DNA from: Granulibacter bethesdensis
Lineage (GTDB): Bacteria; Pseudomonadota; Alphaproteobacteria; Acetobacterales; Acetobacteraceae
Length of the DNA stretch: 64,000 nucleotides
NCBI RefSeq assembly: GCF_001889545.1
Contig: NZ_CP018194.1
Location: 186,001-250,000 of the forward strand
Direction: 5' to 3'
The notes beneath the pieces were generated by a model. It worked only from the letters and a program-made list of their open reading frames with translations. It was not told the origin of the DNA and did not search any database. Positions 26,192-35,591 of this stretch are shown in pieces; the first letter of the stretch is position 1, and every line of letters begins with the position of its first letter. The position numbers and the translations under genes were made by a program.

Positions 26192-28288
26192 ATGACCTTT
26201 CTATCATCCAATGCGCCCGCCGCATCGGAGCGGGTCCATCCGCGCAGCAGACAGCTTCTGCGGGGTGATCTGATACTGCCTGCTATTGTCGACAGCTTTC
26301 GCAAGCTTGATCCGCGTGTGATGTGGCACAACCCCGTCATGTTTGTGGTCGAGATTGTCACGCTGCTGACCACTGTTCTTTTGATCAGGGATATCCTCTC
26401 CGGCGAAAGGCATGTCGGTTTTGCGGTTCAGATCAATCTCTGGCTCTGGTTTACACTGCTCTTTGCCAATTTTGCTGAAGCTATTGCCGAAGGACGTGGC
26501 AAGGCCCAGGCAGACAGTTTGCGTCGTACCAAAACGGATACAATGGCGAAACGCCTGATTGCCGATAGTGACGGACGTTATTCCGCCACTGGCATGTATC
26601 AGGGTGCTGCCGCGCCTGAACTGAAAGTCGGGGATGTCGTGCTGGTCGAGGCAGGGGATTTCATCCCCAGTGATGGTGAGGTGATCGAAGGCATTGCCTC
26701 GGTCGATGAGTCCGCCATCACCGGTGAATCGGCGCCTGTTATTCGTGAAAGCGGTGGTGATCGTTCCGCGGTGACGGGTGGCACGCGGGTTTTGTCGGAC
26801 TGGATCATCGTCCGCATTACCTCGGCGCAGGGGGAGACGTTTCTGGATCGCATGATCTCTCTGGTGGAAGGAGCGCAACGTCAGAAAACGCCAAATGAAA
26901 TTGCGTTGACCATTCTGCTGGCGGGCATGACCCTGATTTTTATTCTGGCTGTTGCGACCATCCCGAGCTTTGCCGCTTATGCAGGCGGCCATATTTCGGT
27001 GTTCATTCTGGTGGCATTGTTTGTCACATTGATTCCGACCACCATCGGTGGATTGCTATCCTCCATCGGCATAGCCGGTATGGATCGGCTGATCCGCTTC
27101 AATGTGCTGGCCATGTCCGGTCGTGCCGTGGAGGCCGCCGGAGATGTTGATACGCTGCTGCTGGACAAGACCGGTACAATCACCATCGGGGATCGTCAGG
27201 CGGCGGCGTTCATTCCGGTTCCCGGTGTGACGGAAGAAGAACTGGCCGATGCGGCGCAGTTGGCTTCTCTGGCCGATGAAACGCCGGAGGGCCGATCCAT
27301 CGTTGTTCTCGCCAAGGAAAAATTCGCGCTGCGCGGACGGGAGATGCAAACACTGGAGGCCCGTTTTGTGCCGTTCACGGCGCAGACGCGGATGAGCGGG
27401 GTCGATATCGGTGGCCGCAGCATCCGCAAGGGGGCGGTTGACAGTGTGCTGGAGGCGGCGACCTCTGATTCATCACGCCAGGCCGTGCGGGACAGCGCCG
27501 ATGAGATTGCCCGTTCAGGTGGCACGCCGCTGGCGGTGATCGATAGTGGCCGTCTGCTGGGCGTAATCCACCTGAAGGATGTTGTGAAAGGCGGTATTCG
27601 CGAACGTTTTGCGGAATTGCGCAGTATGGGCATCCGCACAGTGATGATCACCGGAGATAATCCTCTGACCGCTGCTGCCATTGCGGCAGAGAGCGGTGTG
27701 GATGATTTTCTGGCCCAGGCGACACCGGAAGCCAAGCTGGCCCTGATCCGCAAGGAACAGGCGGCAGGCAAGCTGGTGGCCATGTGCGGGGACGGTACCA
27801 ATGATGCCCCTGCGCTGGCTCAGGCGGATGTCGGCGTGGCCATGAACACGGGCACTGTGGCGGCGCGTGAGGCCGGCAATATGGTTGATCTGGACAGCGA
27901 TCCAACCAAGTTGATCGAAATCGTCGGAATTGGCAAACAGCTTCTGATGACACGCGGCGCCTTGACGACGTTTTCCATCGCCAATGACGTCGCCAAGTAT
28001 TTTGCCATTATCCCCGCCATGTTCATCGGCTTTTACCCGCAGCTTGGTGCATTGAACGTGATGCATCTTGGCACTCCGGAAAGTGCGGTTTTGTCAGCAG
28101 TGATCTTCAACGCCCTGATTATCGTTGCCCTGATACCGCTGGCCCTGAAAGGCGTTCGTTATCGCCCGGTCGGGGCGGCGTCCTTGCTGCGGCGCAATCT
28201 GCTGGTTTACGGGCTGGGTGGAATGGTCGTTCCTTTTATCGGCATCAAGCTGATCGACATGATCGTCGTCAGCCTTGGCCTCGCTTGA
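26192..28288 (+). CDS. kdpB: K+-transporting ATPase subunit KdpB (P-type ATPase)
   Basis: This 698-residue catalytic subunit couples ATP hydrolysis to K+ uptake at low external K+. The actuator-domain motif ITGESAPV is present; in E. coli the Ser of TGES is the site of inhibitory phosphorylation at high K+. Phosphorylation occurs at the Asp of DKTGTIT near residue 325. The hinge [19 protein letters not shown] closes the P domain. The ATG at 26192 is preferred over an in-frame TTG at 26186. Confidence 0.98.
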   Translation: MTFLSSNAPAASERVHPRSRQLLRGDLILPAIVDSFRKLDPRVMWHNPVMFVVEIVTLLTTVLLIRDILSGERHVGFAVQINLWLWFTLLFANFAEAIAEGRGKAQADSLRRTKTDTMAKRLIADSDGRYSATGMYQGAAAPELKVGDVVLVEAGDFIPSDGEVIEGIASVDESAITGESAPVIRESGGDRSAVTGGTRVLSDWIIVRITSAQGETFLDRMISLVEGAQRQKTPNEIALTILLAGMTLIFILAVATIPSFAAYAGGHISVFILVALFVTLIPTTIGGLLSSIGIAGMDRLIRFNVLAMSGRAVEAAGDVDTLLLDKTGTITIGDRQAAAFIPVPGVTEEELADAAQLASLADETPEGRSIVVLAKEKFALRGREMQTLEARFVPFTAQTRMSGVDIGGRSIRKGAVDSVLEAATSDSSRQAVRDSADEIARSGGTPLAVIDSGRLLGVIHLKDVVKGGIRERFAELRSMGIRTVMITGDNPLTAAAIAAESGVDDFLAQATPEAKLALIRKEQAAGKLVAMCGDGTNDAPALAQADVGVAMNTGTVAAREAGNMVDLDSDPTKLIEIVGIGKQLLMTRGALTTFSIANDVAKYFAIIPAMFIGFYPQLGALNVMHLGTPESAVLSAVIFNALIIVALIPLALKGVRYRPVGAASLLRRNLLVYGLGGMVVPFIGIKLIDMIVVSLGLA

Positions 28289-28297
28289 GAGCGCGTC

Positions 28298-28918
28298 ATG
28301 AGCATCATGCGTCACCTTCGTCCCGCGATCATGGTTTTTCTGTTTCTGTCCCTGATCACGGGTATTGCCTATCCGCTGGCTATCACCGGATTATCTGCGC
28401 TGATCATGCCCGGAAAAGCGGGGGGCAGTCTGGTTTACGACCATGGGAAACTGATCGGCTCCCGTCTGATCGGCCAGAATTTCACGCAGCCAGGCTATTT
28501 TCATCCGCGCCTGTCGGCAACGATGGGGCCTGATCCGGCCAATGCGGCTGCGACGATATCCGTGCCTTATAATGCGGCGGCCTCGGCTGCCTCCAATCTC
28601 GGCCCGACCTCGAAAGTGTTGGTCGATCGTGTTGCGGCTTCTGCGGCGGCACTGAAAGCTGAAAATCCTGAGGCGGTGGCGGCAGGTTTTTCCATTCCGG
28701 TCGATCTTGTAACAGGTTCCGGCAGCGGATTGGATCCTGATATTTCTCCGCAGGCGGCGATATTTCAGGTGAAGCGCATTGCACGTGTGCGCAAGCTGCC
28801 GGAAGATCGCATTGTCACTCTGGTCAATCAGATGACGGAACAGCCTTTTCTGGGTTGGCTGGGGGAGCCGAGGGTCAATGTCCTGCAACTCAACATGGCT
28901 CTGGATACGCTGAAATAA
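28298..28918 (+). CDS. kdpC: K+-transporting ATPase subunit KdpC
   Basis: This 206-residue KdpC has one N-terminal membrane helix (AIMVFLFLSLITGIAYPLAI) and a periplasmic domain. The family motifs GSRLIGQNFTQPGYFHPRLSA and DLVTGSGSGLDPDISPQAA are present. KdpC stabilises the pump. Its stop codon abuts the kdpD ATG (TAAATG). Confidence 0.97.
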   Translation: MSIMRHLRPAIMVFLFLSLITGIAYPLAITGLSALIMPGKAGGSLVYDHGKLIGSRLIGQNFTQPGYFHPRLSATMGPDPANAAATISVPYNAAASAASNLGPTSKVLVDRVAASAAALKAENPEAVAAGFSIPVDLVTGSGSGLDPDISPQAAIFQVKRIARVRKLPEDRIVTLVNQMTEQPFLGWLGEPRVNVLQLNMALDTLK

Positions 28919-31618
28919 ATGCAGGATACCCGCCCGGAACGGCCTGATCCCGATGCCCTGCTGCGTCAGGCGGAAAAAGAAGGGCAGGAAGGTCGTCGCG
29001 GGCGGCTGAAGATTTTTCTTGGTGCGGCGCCGGGGGTTGGCAAGACATGTGAGATGCTGACCACCGCGCATCATCTTCTGAGCGAGGGTGTTGATCTCGT
29101 CATCGGCGTCGTGGAAACGCATGGCCGTGCCGGTACTGCGGCCTTGGTTGAGGGGTTGGAAATCATTCCCCTCCGCTCCGTTCCATATCGTGACCGCACG
29201 ATGACCGAGATGGATCTGGATGCAATCCTGAATCGTGCGCCGCAGATGGTGCTGGTGGATGAGCTGGCGCATGGAAACGTACCTGGATCACGTCATCCCA
29301 AACGCTGGATGGATGTGGAGGAGCTGATCTCCGCCGGGATCGACGTGCTGACCACTGTCAATATCCAGCATCTGGAAAGTCTCAACGATATTGTTGCCAG
29401 CATCACCCGCATCCGTGTGCGGGAAACGGTGCCGGATCGCGTGCTGAGTGAAGCGGATGAGATCGAGCTGGTCGATCTGACACCGAATGATCTGTTACAG
29501 CGGATGCGGGATGGTAAAATCTACGCCCCACAGGCGGCCGGCCGGGCGATGCTGCATTATTTCTCGCCCGGCAATCTGACGGCGTTACGGGAGCTGGCCC
29601 TGCGGCAGACGGCGCAGCAGGTGGATGCCCAGCTGCTCGATCACATGAAGGCCAATGCCATTTCTGGTCCATGGGCGGCGGGGGAGCGGATCATGGTCTG
29701 GCTGACATTGCAGGATCGGGATGCCAGCCTGCTGCGCTATGGCAGGCGGCTGGCCGATCATCTGCATGCGCCATGGATCGTGCTGCATGTCGAGACCGGG
29801 CGTGACATCACGGAAGATGCCAGGGCGCGTATGGCAGGCCAGATGCATCTGGCCCGGTCGCTGGGGGCGGAGACCGTCACCATTCCCGGACAGGATGAGG
29901 CGCTGGATGCGCTGGCCTATGCCCGGGCACATAATGTGACGCAGATCGTGGCGGCCCACCCGGATGGTCATGCAGGGCGGATGCGCTGGTATCAACGTGT
30001 GACGCGCTGGTTCAGCCGTTCGATGACGAACCGCCTGATCAGGGCGGGCGGCAGTTTTCCAATCCATATCGTTGCCCGATCCCGTGGTGATGACCAGGAC
30101 GTGGTGACACCGTTCGCCCCGGAACCGCGTCAGGCCATGCCCTATATCAGCAGCACGCTGATCATCGGCGTGGCAACCGGGGCTGCCATGCTGCTGCGGC
30201 AGATTCTGGAAGTCGGCAATGTATCACTGACATTTCTGACCGCCATTCTGTGGGTGGCGGTGGCGTATGGTTTATGGCCTTCCCTGTGGGCATCCTTGCT
30301 GGGGATGCTGTGTTTCAATTTCTTTTTCCTGCCCCCGCTTTACACCTTGACCATTGCCGCGCCGGAGAACGTGGTGGCGATGTTCTTTTTTCTGACCACT
30401 GCCCTGATCGCCAGCCATTTAGGGGCAAGGGTCCGTAATCAGGCGGTGGTGGCGCGTCATCGGGCGGATATCACGCAGTCGCTTTATCAGTTCAGCCGTC
30501 GTCTGTCGGGTATTGTCACGCTGGAGGATCTGCTGTGGACGGCGTGCCATCAGATTGCCACCGCGCTGGAACGCAATGCCGTGATCCTGATGCCGGAGGG
30601 CGACCGGCTGATCCTGCGTGCATCCTATACCCCGGATGAACAGATTGATGCCGATGATCTGGCGGCGGCAAGCTGGGCCTGGAAAAACGATCGTATGGCT
30701 GGTCGTGGCTCCGATACCTTGCCGGGCGTGGGCTGGCTGTTCATCCCGCTGCGCACCGGTCGCGGGCCGGTCGCGGTGATCGGTCTGGACGCCCATGCCG
30801 AGGACCATCTGTTGTATCCCGAGCAGCAACAGCTTCTGGATGCTCTGGGAGATCAGACGGCGCTGGCGATCGAGCGGATCGGTCTGGCGAAAGATCTGGA
30901 TGAGGCACGCCTCACTGCGGAGACGGAAAAACTGCGTGGTGCGTTGCTGACCTCGCTCTCGCATGATCTGCGCACGCCGCTGGCTTCCATTTTGGGGGCG
31001 GCCTCCAGCCTGCACGATTATGATGCGCTGCTGACGGATCAGGACCGGCGGGAATTGCTGCTGACCATTCGTGAGGAGGCTGAGCGGCTGAATCGCTTTG
31101 TGGCGAATCTGCTCGACATGATCCGGCTGGAGGCTGGGGCGTTGCAACCAAAACGGGAGCGGGTGGATATTGCGGAGGTGGCGGCCAGCGCTTTGTCCCG
31201 TGCAGCCCGCATCCTGTCGGATCATCCGGTGCGGCTGGACGTCGCGCCCGACCTGCCCATGCCCCTGTTGGATGATGTTTTGCTGGAGCAGGTTCTGTTC
31301 AATCTGCTTGATAACGCGGCCAAATACACGCCGTCGGGCACGCCGATCAGCATCATGATCGGGCATGGCGCTGGCGTTCTGACGATTCGGGTGCTGGATG
31401 AAGGAGCAGGTCTGGCCACGCAGGATACGGAGAGCGTGTTTGAGAAATTCACGCGCTTCCGTTCGGCTGATCGTTCCCGCCCCGGTACCGGGCTGGGGCT
31501 TGCCATTGCGCGGGGTTTCATCGAAGCCATGGGGGGCGTGATCGAGGCCCGCAATCGCAGTGACCGCTCCGGCGCTGAATTCATGATTACCTTTCCAATG
31601 GAGGCGGAGAACAGATGA
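28919..31618 (+). CDS. kdpD: Osmosensitive K+ channel histidine kinase KdpD
   Basis: This 899-residue sensor kinase controls kdpFABC. The N-terminal KdpD domain carries Walker A GAAPGVGKTCEM near residue 34 and DELAHGNVPGSRHPKRW. A universal-stress-protein-like domain follows at about 250-370, then four close membrane helices (DUF4118) at about 405-500. A GAF-like region leads to the HisKA phosphoacceptor box SLSHDLRTPLASI (His near 682). The ATPase domain has NLLDNAAKY and GTGLGLAIARGF. It starts at the base after the kdpC stop and overlaps kdpE by 4 bp, so sensor, regulator and pump are one transcript here. Confidence 0.97.
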   Translation: MQDTRPERPDPDALLRQAEKEGQEGRRGRLKIFLGAAPGVGKTCEMLTTAHHLLSEGVDLVIGVVETHGRAGTAALVEGLEIIPLRSVPYRDRTMTEMDLDAILNRAPQMVLVDELAHGNVPGSRHPKRWMDVEELISAGIDVLTTVNIQHLESLNDIVASITRIRVRETVPDRVLSEADEIELVDLTPNDLLQRMRDGKIYAPQAAGRAMLHYFSPGNLTALRELALRQTAQQVDAQLLDHMKANAISGPWAAGERIMVWLTLQDRDASLLRYGRRLADHLHAPWIVLHVETGRDITEDARARMAGQMHLARSLGAETVTIPGQDEALDALAYARAHNVTQIVAAHPDGHAGRMRWYQRVTRWFSRSMTNRLIRAGGSFPIHIVARSRGDDQDVVTPFAPEPRQAMPYISSTLIIGVATGAAMLLRQILEVGNVSLTFLTAILWVAVAYGLWPSLWASLLGMLCFNFFFLPPLYTLTIAAPENVVAMFFFLTTALIASHLGARVRNQAVVARHRADITQSLYQFSRRLSGIVTLEDLLWTACHQIATALERNAVILMPEGDRLILRASYTPDEQIDADDLAAASWAWKNDRMAGRGSDTLPGVGWLFIPLRTGRGPVAVIGLDAHAEDHLLYPEQQQLLDALGDQTALAIERIGLAKDLDEARLTAETEKLRGALLTSLSHDLRTPLASILGAASSLHDYDALLTDQDRRELLLTIREEAERLNRFVANLLDMIRLEAGALQPKRERVDIAEVAASALSRAARILSDHPVRLDVAPDLPMPLLDDVLLEQVLFNLLDNAAKYTPSGTPISIMIGHGAGVLTIRVLDEGAGLATQDTESVFEKFTRFRSADRSRPGTGLGLAIARGFIEAMGGVIEARNRSDRSGAEFMITFPMEAENR

Positions 31619-32313
31619 GCGACCCCTGCGTGCTGATCGTGGATGACGAGCCGGCCATTCGTCGTTTGCTGCGCACCACGCTGGGAACACAGTCATGGCG
31701 GATCACGGAGGCCGCCAGCGGTGCTGTGGCAATGCAGGTTTTGGCCGAACAAAAACCTGATCTCGTGCTGCTTGATCTCGGTCTGCCGGATATGGATGGG
31801 TTGGAAGTGCTGCGGCAGATCAGGAAAACGGCTCCTACTCTGCCGGTGGTGATCCTCTCGGCGCGGGATAACGAACGCGGCAAGGTGGCGGCGTTCGAAA
31901 TGGGGGCTGATGATTACGTCACCAAGCCGTTCGGCATGGCGGAGCTGGTGGCCCGCCTGCGGACGGCGTTGCGCCATTCCCTGCAAACGGAAGGCACCGT
32001 GCCGGTGTTCGTCTCCGGCGATTTATCGGTCGATCTGGTGCGCCGCCATGTTTTCAAGGGTGGGGAGGAGGTCAAACTCTCCCCGCGTGAATGGGATATT
32101 CTGCGGATGCTGGTGCAGCATGCCGGAAAAGTGCTGACCCATCAGCATATCATGTCCAGATTATGGGGCGCGCAGGGCGATGTACAGCAACTGCGCGTCT
32201 ATATCCGGCAGATCAGGCAGAAACTGGAAGCCAACCCCGAACAGCCCCGCCATATCGTGACTGAGACCGGTATCGGCTATCGTTTGATAGAGGAGGATGG
32301 TGCGGACCGGTAA
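31615..32313 (+). CDS. kdpE: Response regulator KdpE
   Basis: This 232-residue OmpR-type regulator has an N-terminal receiver with acidic pocket VDDEP, phosphoacceptor Asp in LLDLGLPDMDGLE near residue 54, and Lys in VTKPFGMAEL. The C-terminal winged helix is KLSPREWDILRMLVQHAGKVLTHQHI and YIRQIRQKLE. It receives phosphate from KdpD and activates kdp. A hairpin over its stop codon (32289-32330) probably ends the operon. Confidence 0.97.
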   Translation: MSDPCVLIVDDEPAIRRLLRTTLGTQSWRITEAASGAVAMQVLAEQKPDLVLLDLGLPDMDGLEVLRQIRKTAPTLPVVILSARDNERGKVAAFEMGADDYVTKPFGMAELVARLRTALRHSLQTEGTVPVFVSGDLSVDLVRRHVFKGGEEVKLSPREWDILRMLVQHAGKVLTHQHIMSRLWGAQGDVQQLRVYIRQIRQKLEANPEQPRHIVTETGIGYRLIEEDGADR

Positions 32314-32330
32314 AGCCATCCATCCTCTTT
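32289..32330 (+). terminator. Putative terminator at the end of kdpE
   Basis: AGAGGAGGATGG pairs with CCATCCATCCTCT apart from one small bulge, followed by a short TTT. It straddles the kdpE stop. A weak T-run lowers confidence. Confidence 0.45.
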
Positions 32331-32363
32331 GGTGTATGGTTTCTGCGGTGGTTGTTCTGACCC

Positions 32364-33371
32364 GTGACAAAATATACGGCTCCTTCTGTTCCCCCTGACA
32401 ATGCTTTGCCGTCTGCGGGGCCGCCCCGGACGGTCATTCATGGATCGCGGACCGGTCCGTTGCTGGCTGTCATACTGTGTGTCCTGCTGTGGAGCCTGAT
32501 CGGAACCGTCTCGAAGGTCACGCAGGCGCAGATCGATTTTTATCAGATGATGAGCTGGTCCAACCTGCTGTCATTGCTGGCCGTGCTGGCGGTGCATCGT
32601 CTGAGTGGCCGTGCCTGGCGCAATCTGTTGCCGAAACGTGCGGATACCAGCCGGCTCAGGTTGCTGATGCTGCCTGCGCTGCTTGGTATACTCGACTGTT
32701 TCTTCTATCTGGCGGTCTATTACGGCTACGGCCATGCTAACGGGGTGGCGGTGCTGGTCACACAATCGAGCTGGCCGCTGATGATCGTCCTGCTCGGCAT
32801 GGCCGCGTTCGGCGAGCGGATGAGTCTCCGGCGCTGGGTGGGAATGGCGCTGGGTTTTGCGGCTCTGCTGGTCACAGCTTCTGCCGCAGGGCATGCCGTG
32901 TTGCCAGCGGGGTCAGAGACGGATGCAAGCACGGCAGGAGCCGGTTTCGCTACACTGTGCGTCGTGCTGTTGGGGGCGTTCAGCTTTACGCTTTTTTCGG
33001 TGTTGTCCCGTTTTCTGCGGCTGGATGCGTTTGCCGGCACGGTCTGGGTTTTTCTGTTCTCGCTTGTATGTTCGCTGGTGCCGCTGGTCCTGTTCAGCCA
33101 GTTGAGTCTGCCACCCCGCTCGGCATGGCCAGCCTTGCTGCTGAACGGAGTATTGATCAACGGGGTCTCTTACATCCTGTGGATCTACGCGATGTCATCA
33201 GCCCATGCTGCCCGGCTGACCGCGTTGGCTTTTGCAGCGCCTGCTTTATCGACGATATGGCTGGTGGTGTTTCTGCATGAGCCGCTGATCCCTGCCTATC
33301 TGCTGGGGCTGGGCATGGCGCTGGCTGGTGGCATGCTATGCCTGTCCGGTTCGGATGCGGGGCATGCCTGA
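32364..33371 (+). CDS. DMT/EamA family transporter
   Basis: This 335-residue inner-membrane protein has ten predicted helices in two EamA halves. The first half begins LLAVILCVLLWSLIGTVSKV after a cytoplasmic N-terminus of about 30 residues. The second begins AGFATLCVVLLGAFSFTLFS. Family features are the GHANGVAVLVTQSSWPLMIVL region and FLHEPLIPAYLLGLGMALAG at the end. Members export amino acids, nucleosides or drugs; the substrate here is unknown. The start is GTG at 32364. It is downstream of kdpE by 50 bp but probably a separate unit. Confidence 0.85.
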   Translation: MTKYTAPSVPPDNALPSAGPPRTVIHGSRTGPLLAVILCVLLWSLIGTVSKVTQAQIDFYQMMSWSNLLSLLAVLAVHRLSGRAWRNLLPKRADTSRLRLLMLPALLGILDCFFYLAVYYGYGHANGVAVLVTQSSWPLMIVLLGMAAFGERMSLRRWVGMALGFAALLVTASAAGHAVLPAGSETDASTAGAGFATLCVVLLGAFSFTLFSVLSRFLRLDAFAGTVWVFLFSLVCSLVPLVLFSQLSLPPRSAWPALLLNGVLINGVSYILWIYAMSSAHAARLTALAFAAPALSTIWLVVFLHEPLIPAYLLGLGMALAGGMLCLSGSDAGHA

Positions 33372-33400
33372 CGATATAATCCGGTGATGTCGGAGAGAAA

Positions 33401-33475
<75 letters not shown>

Positions 33476-33552
33476 ACAAGGCATACGAACCAGAGACCCT
33501 GTGACGGGTCATATGTATCCCTGAGCGGCGCCGATATACAGAAAGCCAGGGC

Positions 33553-33576
33553 AGGCGGCAAGAGAAGAAGCCGCCT
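33553..33576. other. Hairpin between tRNA-Thr and arsC
   Basis: AGGCGGC and GCCGCCT pair around a 10-nt loop, 28 bp past the arsC stop. No T-run on the minus strand follows, so it is a weak terminator candidate for arsC. Confidence 0.35.
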
Positions 33577-33603
33577 TATATCATGCATCCTGAGCGGGAA
33601 AGA

Positions 33604-33981
33604 TCAGTTTGTGTTCTCTGCGACCGGGGCGGGCGGCAGAATGGCCAGGACCGTTTCGGCAGGGCGGCAGAGTTTGACGCCCAGTGGCGTATCGACGATG
33701 GGCCGGTTGAGCAGGGCGGGTTCCGCCAGAATGGCGGTCAGAATCTCCTCCTCCGACAGATTGGGGCGGTCGAGGCCGGATTGTTCATAGGCCGGCCCTT
33801 TGCGACGCAACAGATCCTGCGCGGAGCCGTTCATACGATGCAGCAATCCGCTGAGCTTGGGGCGGGTCAGCGGTGTTTTCATATACTCGATAATGACCGG
33901 TTTATGTCCTGCTTCCTCGATCAGGGCCAGAACCGCACGGGACGTACCGCAGCCCGGATTGTGGTAGATCGTCACTGTCAT
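33604..33981 (-). CDS. arsC: Arsenate reductase (glutaredoxin type), ArsC
   Basis: This 125-residue ArsC/Spx-fold protein has IYHNPGCGTSRAVLAL with the catalytic Cys in the CGTSR motif near residue 11. EYMKTPLTRPKLSGLL and the C-terminal LNRPIVDTPLGVKLCRP (Arg that binds the oxyanion) match glutathione/glutaredoxin-coupled arsenate reductases. The ATG at 33981 has GGGACAGG upstream and gives the canonical N-terminus; the frame is open further upstream. No arsR or arsB neighbour is present, so this is a lone copy of the kind often found in genomes without an ars operon. Confidence 0.9.
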   Translation of the reverse strand: MTVTIYHNPGCGTSRAVLALIEEAGHKPVIIEYMKTPLTRPKLSGLLHRMNGSAQDLLRRKGPAYEQSGLDRPNLSEEEILTAILAEPALLNRPIVDTPLGVKLCRPAETVLAILPPAPVAENTN

Positions 33982-34148
33982 CGCCTGTCCCTCTCCATCA
34001 TTGTGGCCCGGATGGTTGCCCCGGATGGTTGCAGTGGCAGGATCGTCAGTCTTTGCAACCATATATGCCCGGAACCCTTATAGAACACCTGACAGGAACA
34101 CGCTAAAGACCGGTGAACGGCATTCAGTGAAAGGCGTCCACGACCCGC

Positions 34149-35591
34149 ATGGTTCATGCCGATCAGCAAGACTCGCAGCCTGACGGAGCGTCAGACGCTG
34201 CCCGTTCCCGGACTGCCTCTTCCATCGTGGTGCACCGTCATGCGCTGGAATGCCCCGGCTGTGGCGCGTTTTACCGCCAGCCACCGCGATCGCAGCTGGA
34301 AGTGCACTGCACCCGCTGTCACACCGTGCTGCGCCGCACGACACGCTCGCCTGAACGGGATACGGTGGCGCTGGCCGGGACCGGGCTGGCGCTGTTCATT
34401 CTGGTTGGTCTGATGCCGTATATTATCTTCGATATGCGGGGCCGGGAAAATGTCGGCACCATGCTGGGTGGTGCACTGGCGTTCTGGGAATATGGTCTGT
34501 GGGGGCTGGGGCTGATCGTGATGTTCACCACCCTGATTGCGCCGTTTCTCCGTCTTTTCGGGCTGTTGGCGGCCATTACGGCACCGCGTATGCGCAAGGC
34601 CCCGCGGGAGTTGTATATTCTGCTGCGCGTCGCCCAATGGGTCCGGCCATGGTCGATGATCGAGGTTTTCATGCTCGGCATGCTGGTCGCCTATTCCCGT
34701 CTGGAGGCGCTGGCGCATGTGCAGTTCGGGGTGGCTCTGTACGCTCTGGGCGGCCTGATGCTGGTGATGGCGGCGATGGATTGGGCGCTTGATCCCCGTG
34801 ATGCCTGGAACAAGCTGGAAGCGCGTGGCCTTGTCGCTGATCCTGTACTGATGGGGGAGGCCCGCCGCAGCGCTGCCACAAGACGCTTTGACGCGCGGAA
34901 CGCCGTCAGCTGCCATGGTTGCGGGCTGGTGGTGGAGGGGGCGGATCATGGGGCCTCCTGCCCACGCTGCGGCAGTTTTCTGCATCGCCGGAAACCTGAC
35001 AGTCTTACCAGAACGATCGCGTTGGTGGCGGCCGCGGCGCTTTTATATATCCCGGCCAATATCTATCCGGTGATGATCATCACTTCATTGGGCGATACCT
35101 CTCCTCACACGATTGTCGGTGGCGTGAAGGAGCTGATCGAGGCAGATATGTGGCCGCTGGCGGCGCTGGTGTTTTTTGCCAGCGTCATGGTGCCGGTGCT
35201 GAAAGTAATCGGGCTGGTCTGGATGATCCTGCGGGTGCGCAAACCCAGTATGGAGGGGGTAAAAGCACGTACCAGGATTTTTCACGTGATCGAAATGATT
35301 GGCCGCTGGTCGATGATTGATGTCTTTGTAGTGACGATTTTGATCGCACTGGTGCATATGGGATTCATTGCAACTATTCAGCCCGGTCCGGGGGCTTTGG
35401 CTTTTGCCGGTGTGGTGATCATAACGATGCTGGCGGCGGAGACTTTCGACCCGCGCCTGATGTGGGATGCAGCGATTGACCGGCAACGGAACACAAGGCG
35501 TTCCCGTGATCAGGCTTTTGATGAGGTTCCTGACAGAGTCAGGCTGGCATCATCCTCCCGTGTTTCCGTGCAAGGCGGTCTGTCCCGATGA
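34149..35591 (+). CDS. pqiA: Paraquat-inducible protein A-like membrane protein (PqiA)
   Basis: This 480-residue inner-membrane protein is built as a duplication: each half has a zinc-ribbon (CPGCGAFY with CTRCHTVL, then CHGCGLVV with CPRCGSFL) followed by about four helices. Both halves share the PqiA signature (GLMPYIIFDMRG and PANIYPVMIITSLG). In E. coli PqiA is the membrane partner of PqiB in a lipid-transport bridge between the membranes. It overlaps pqiB by 4 bp. The divergent neighbour is arsC. Confidence 0.93.
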   Translation: MVHADQQDSQPDGASDAARSRTASSIVVHRHALECPGCGAFYRQPPRSQLEVHCTRCHTVLRRTTRSPERDTVALAGTGLALFILVGLMPYIIFDMRGRENVGTMLGGALAFWEYGLWGLGLIVMFTTLIAPFLRLFGLLAAITAPRMRKAPRELYILLRVAQWVRPWSMIEVFMLGMLVAYSRLEALAHVQFGVALYALGGLMLVMAAMDWALDPRDAWNKLEARGLVADPVLMGEARRSAATRRFDARNAVSCHGCGLVVEGADHGASCPRCGSFLHRRKPDSLTRTIALVAAAALLYIPANIYPVMIITSLGDTSPHTIVGGVKELIEADMWPLAALVFFASVMVPVLKVIGLVWMILRVRKPSMEGVKARTRIFHVIEMIGRWSMIDVFVVTILIALVHMGFIATIQPGPGALAFAGVVIITMLAAETFDPRLMWDAAIDRQRNTRRSRDQAFDEVPDRVRLASSSRVSVQGGLSR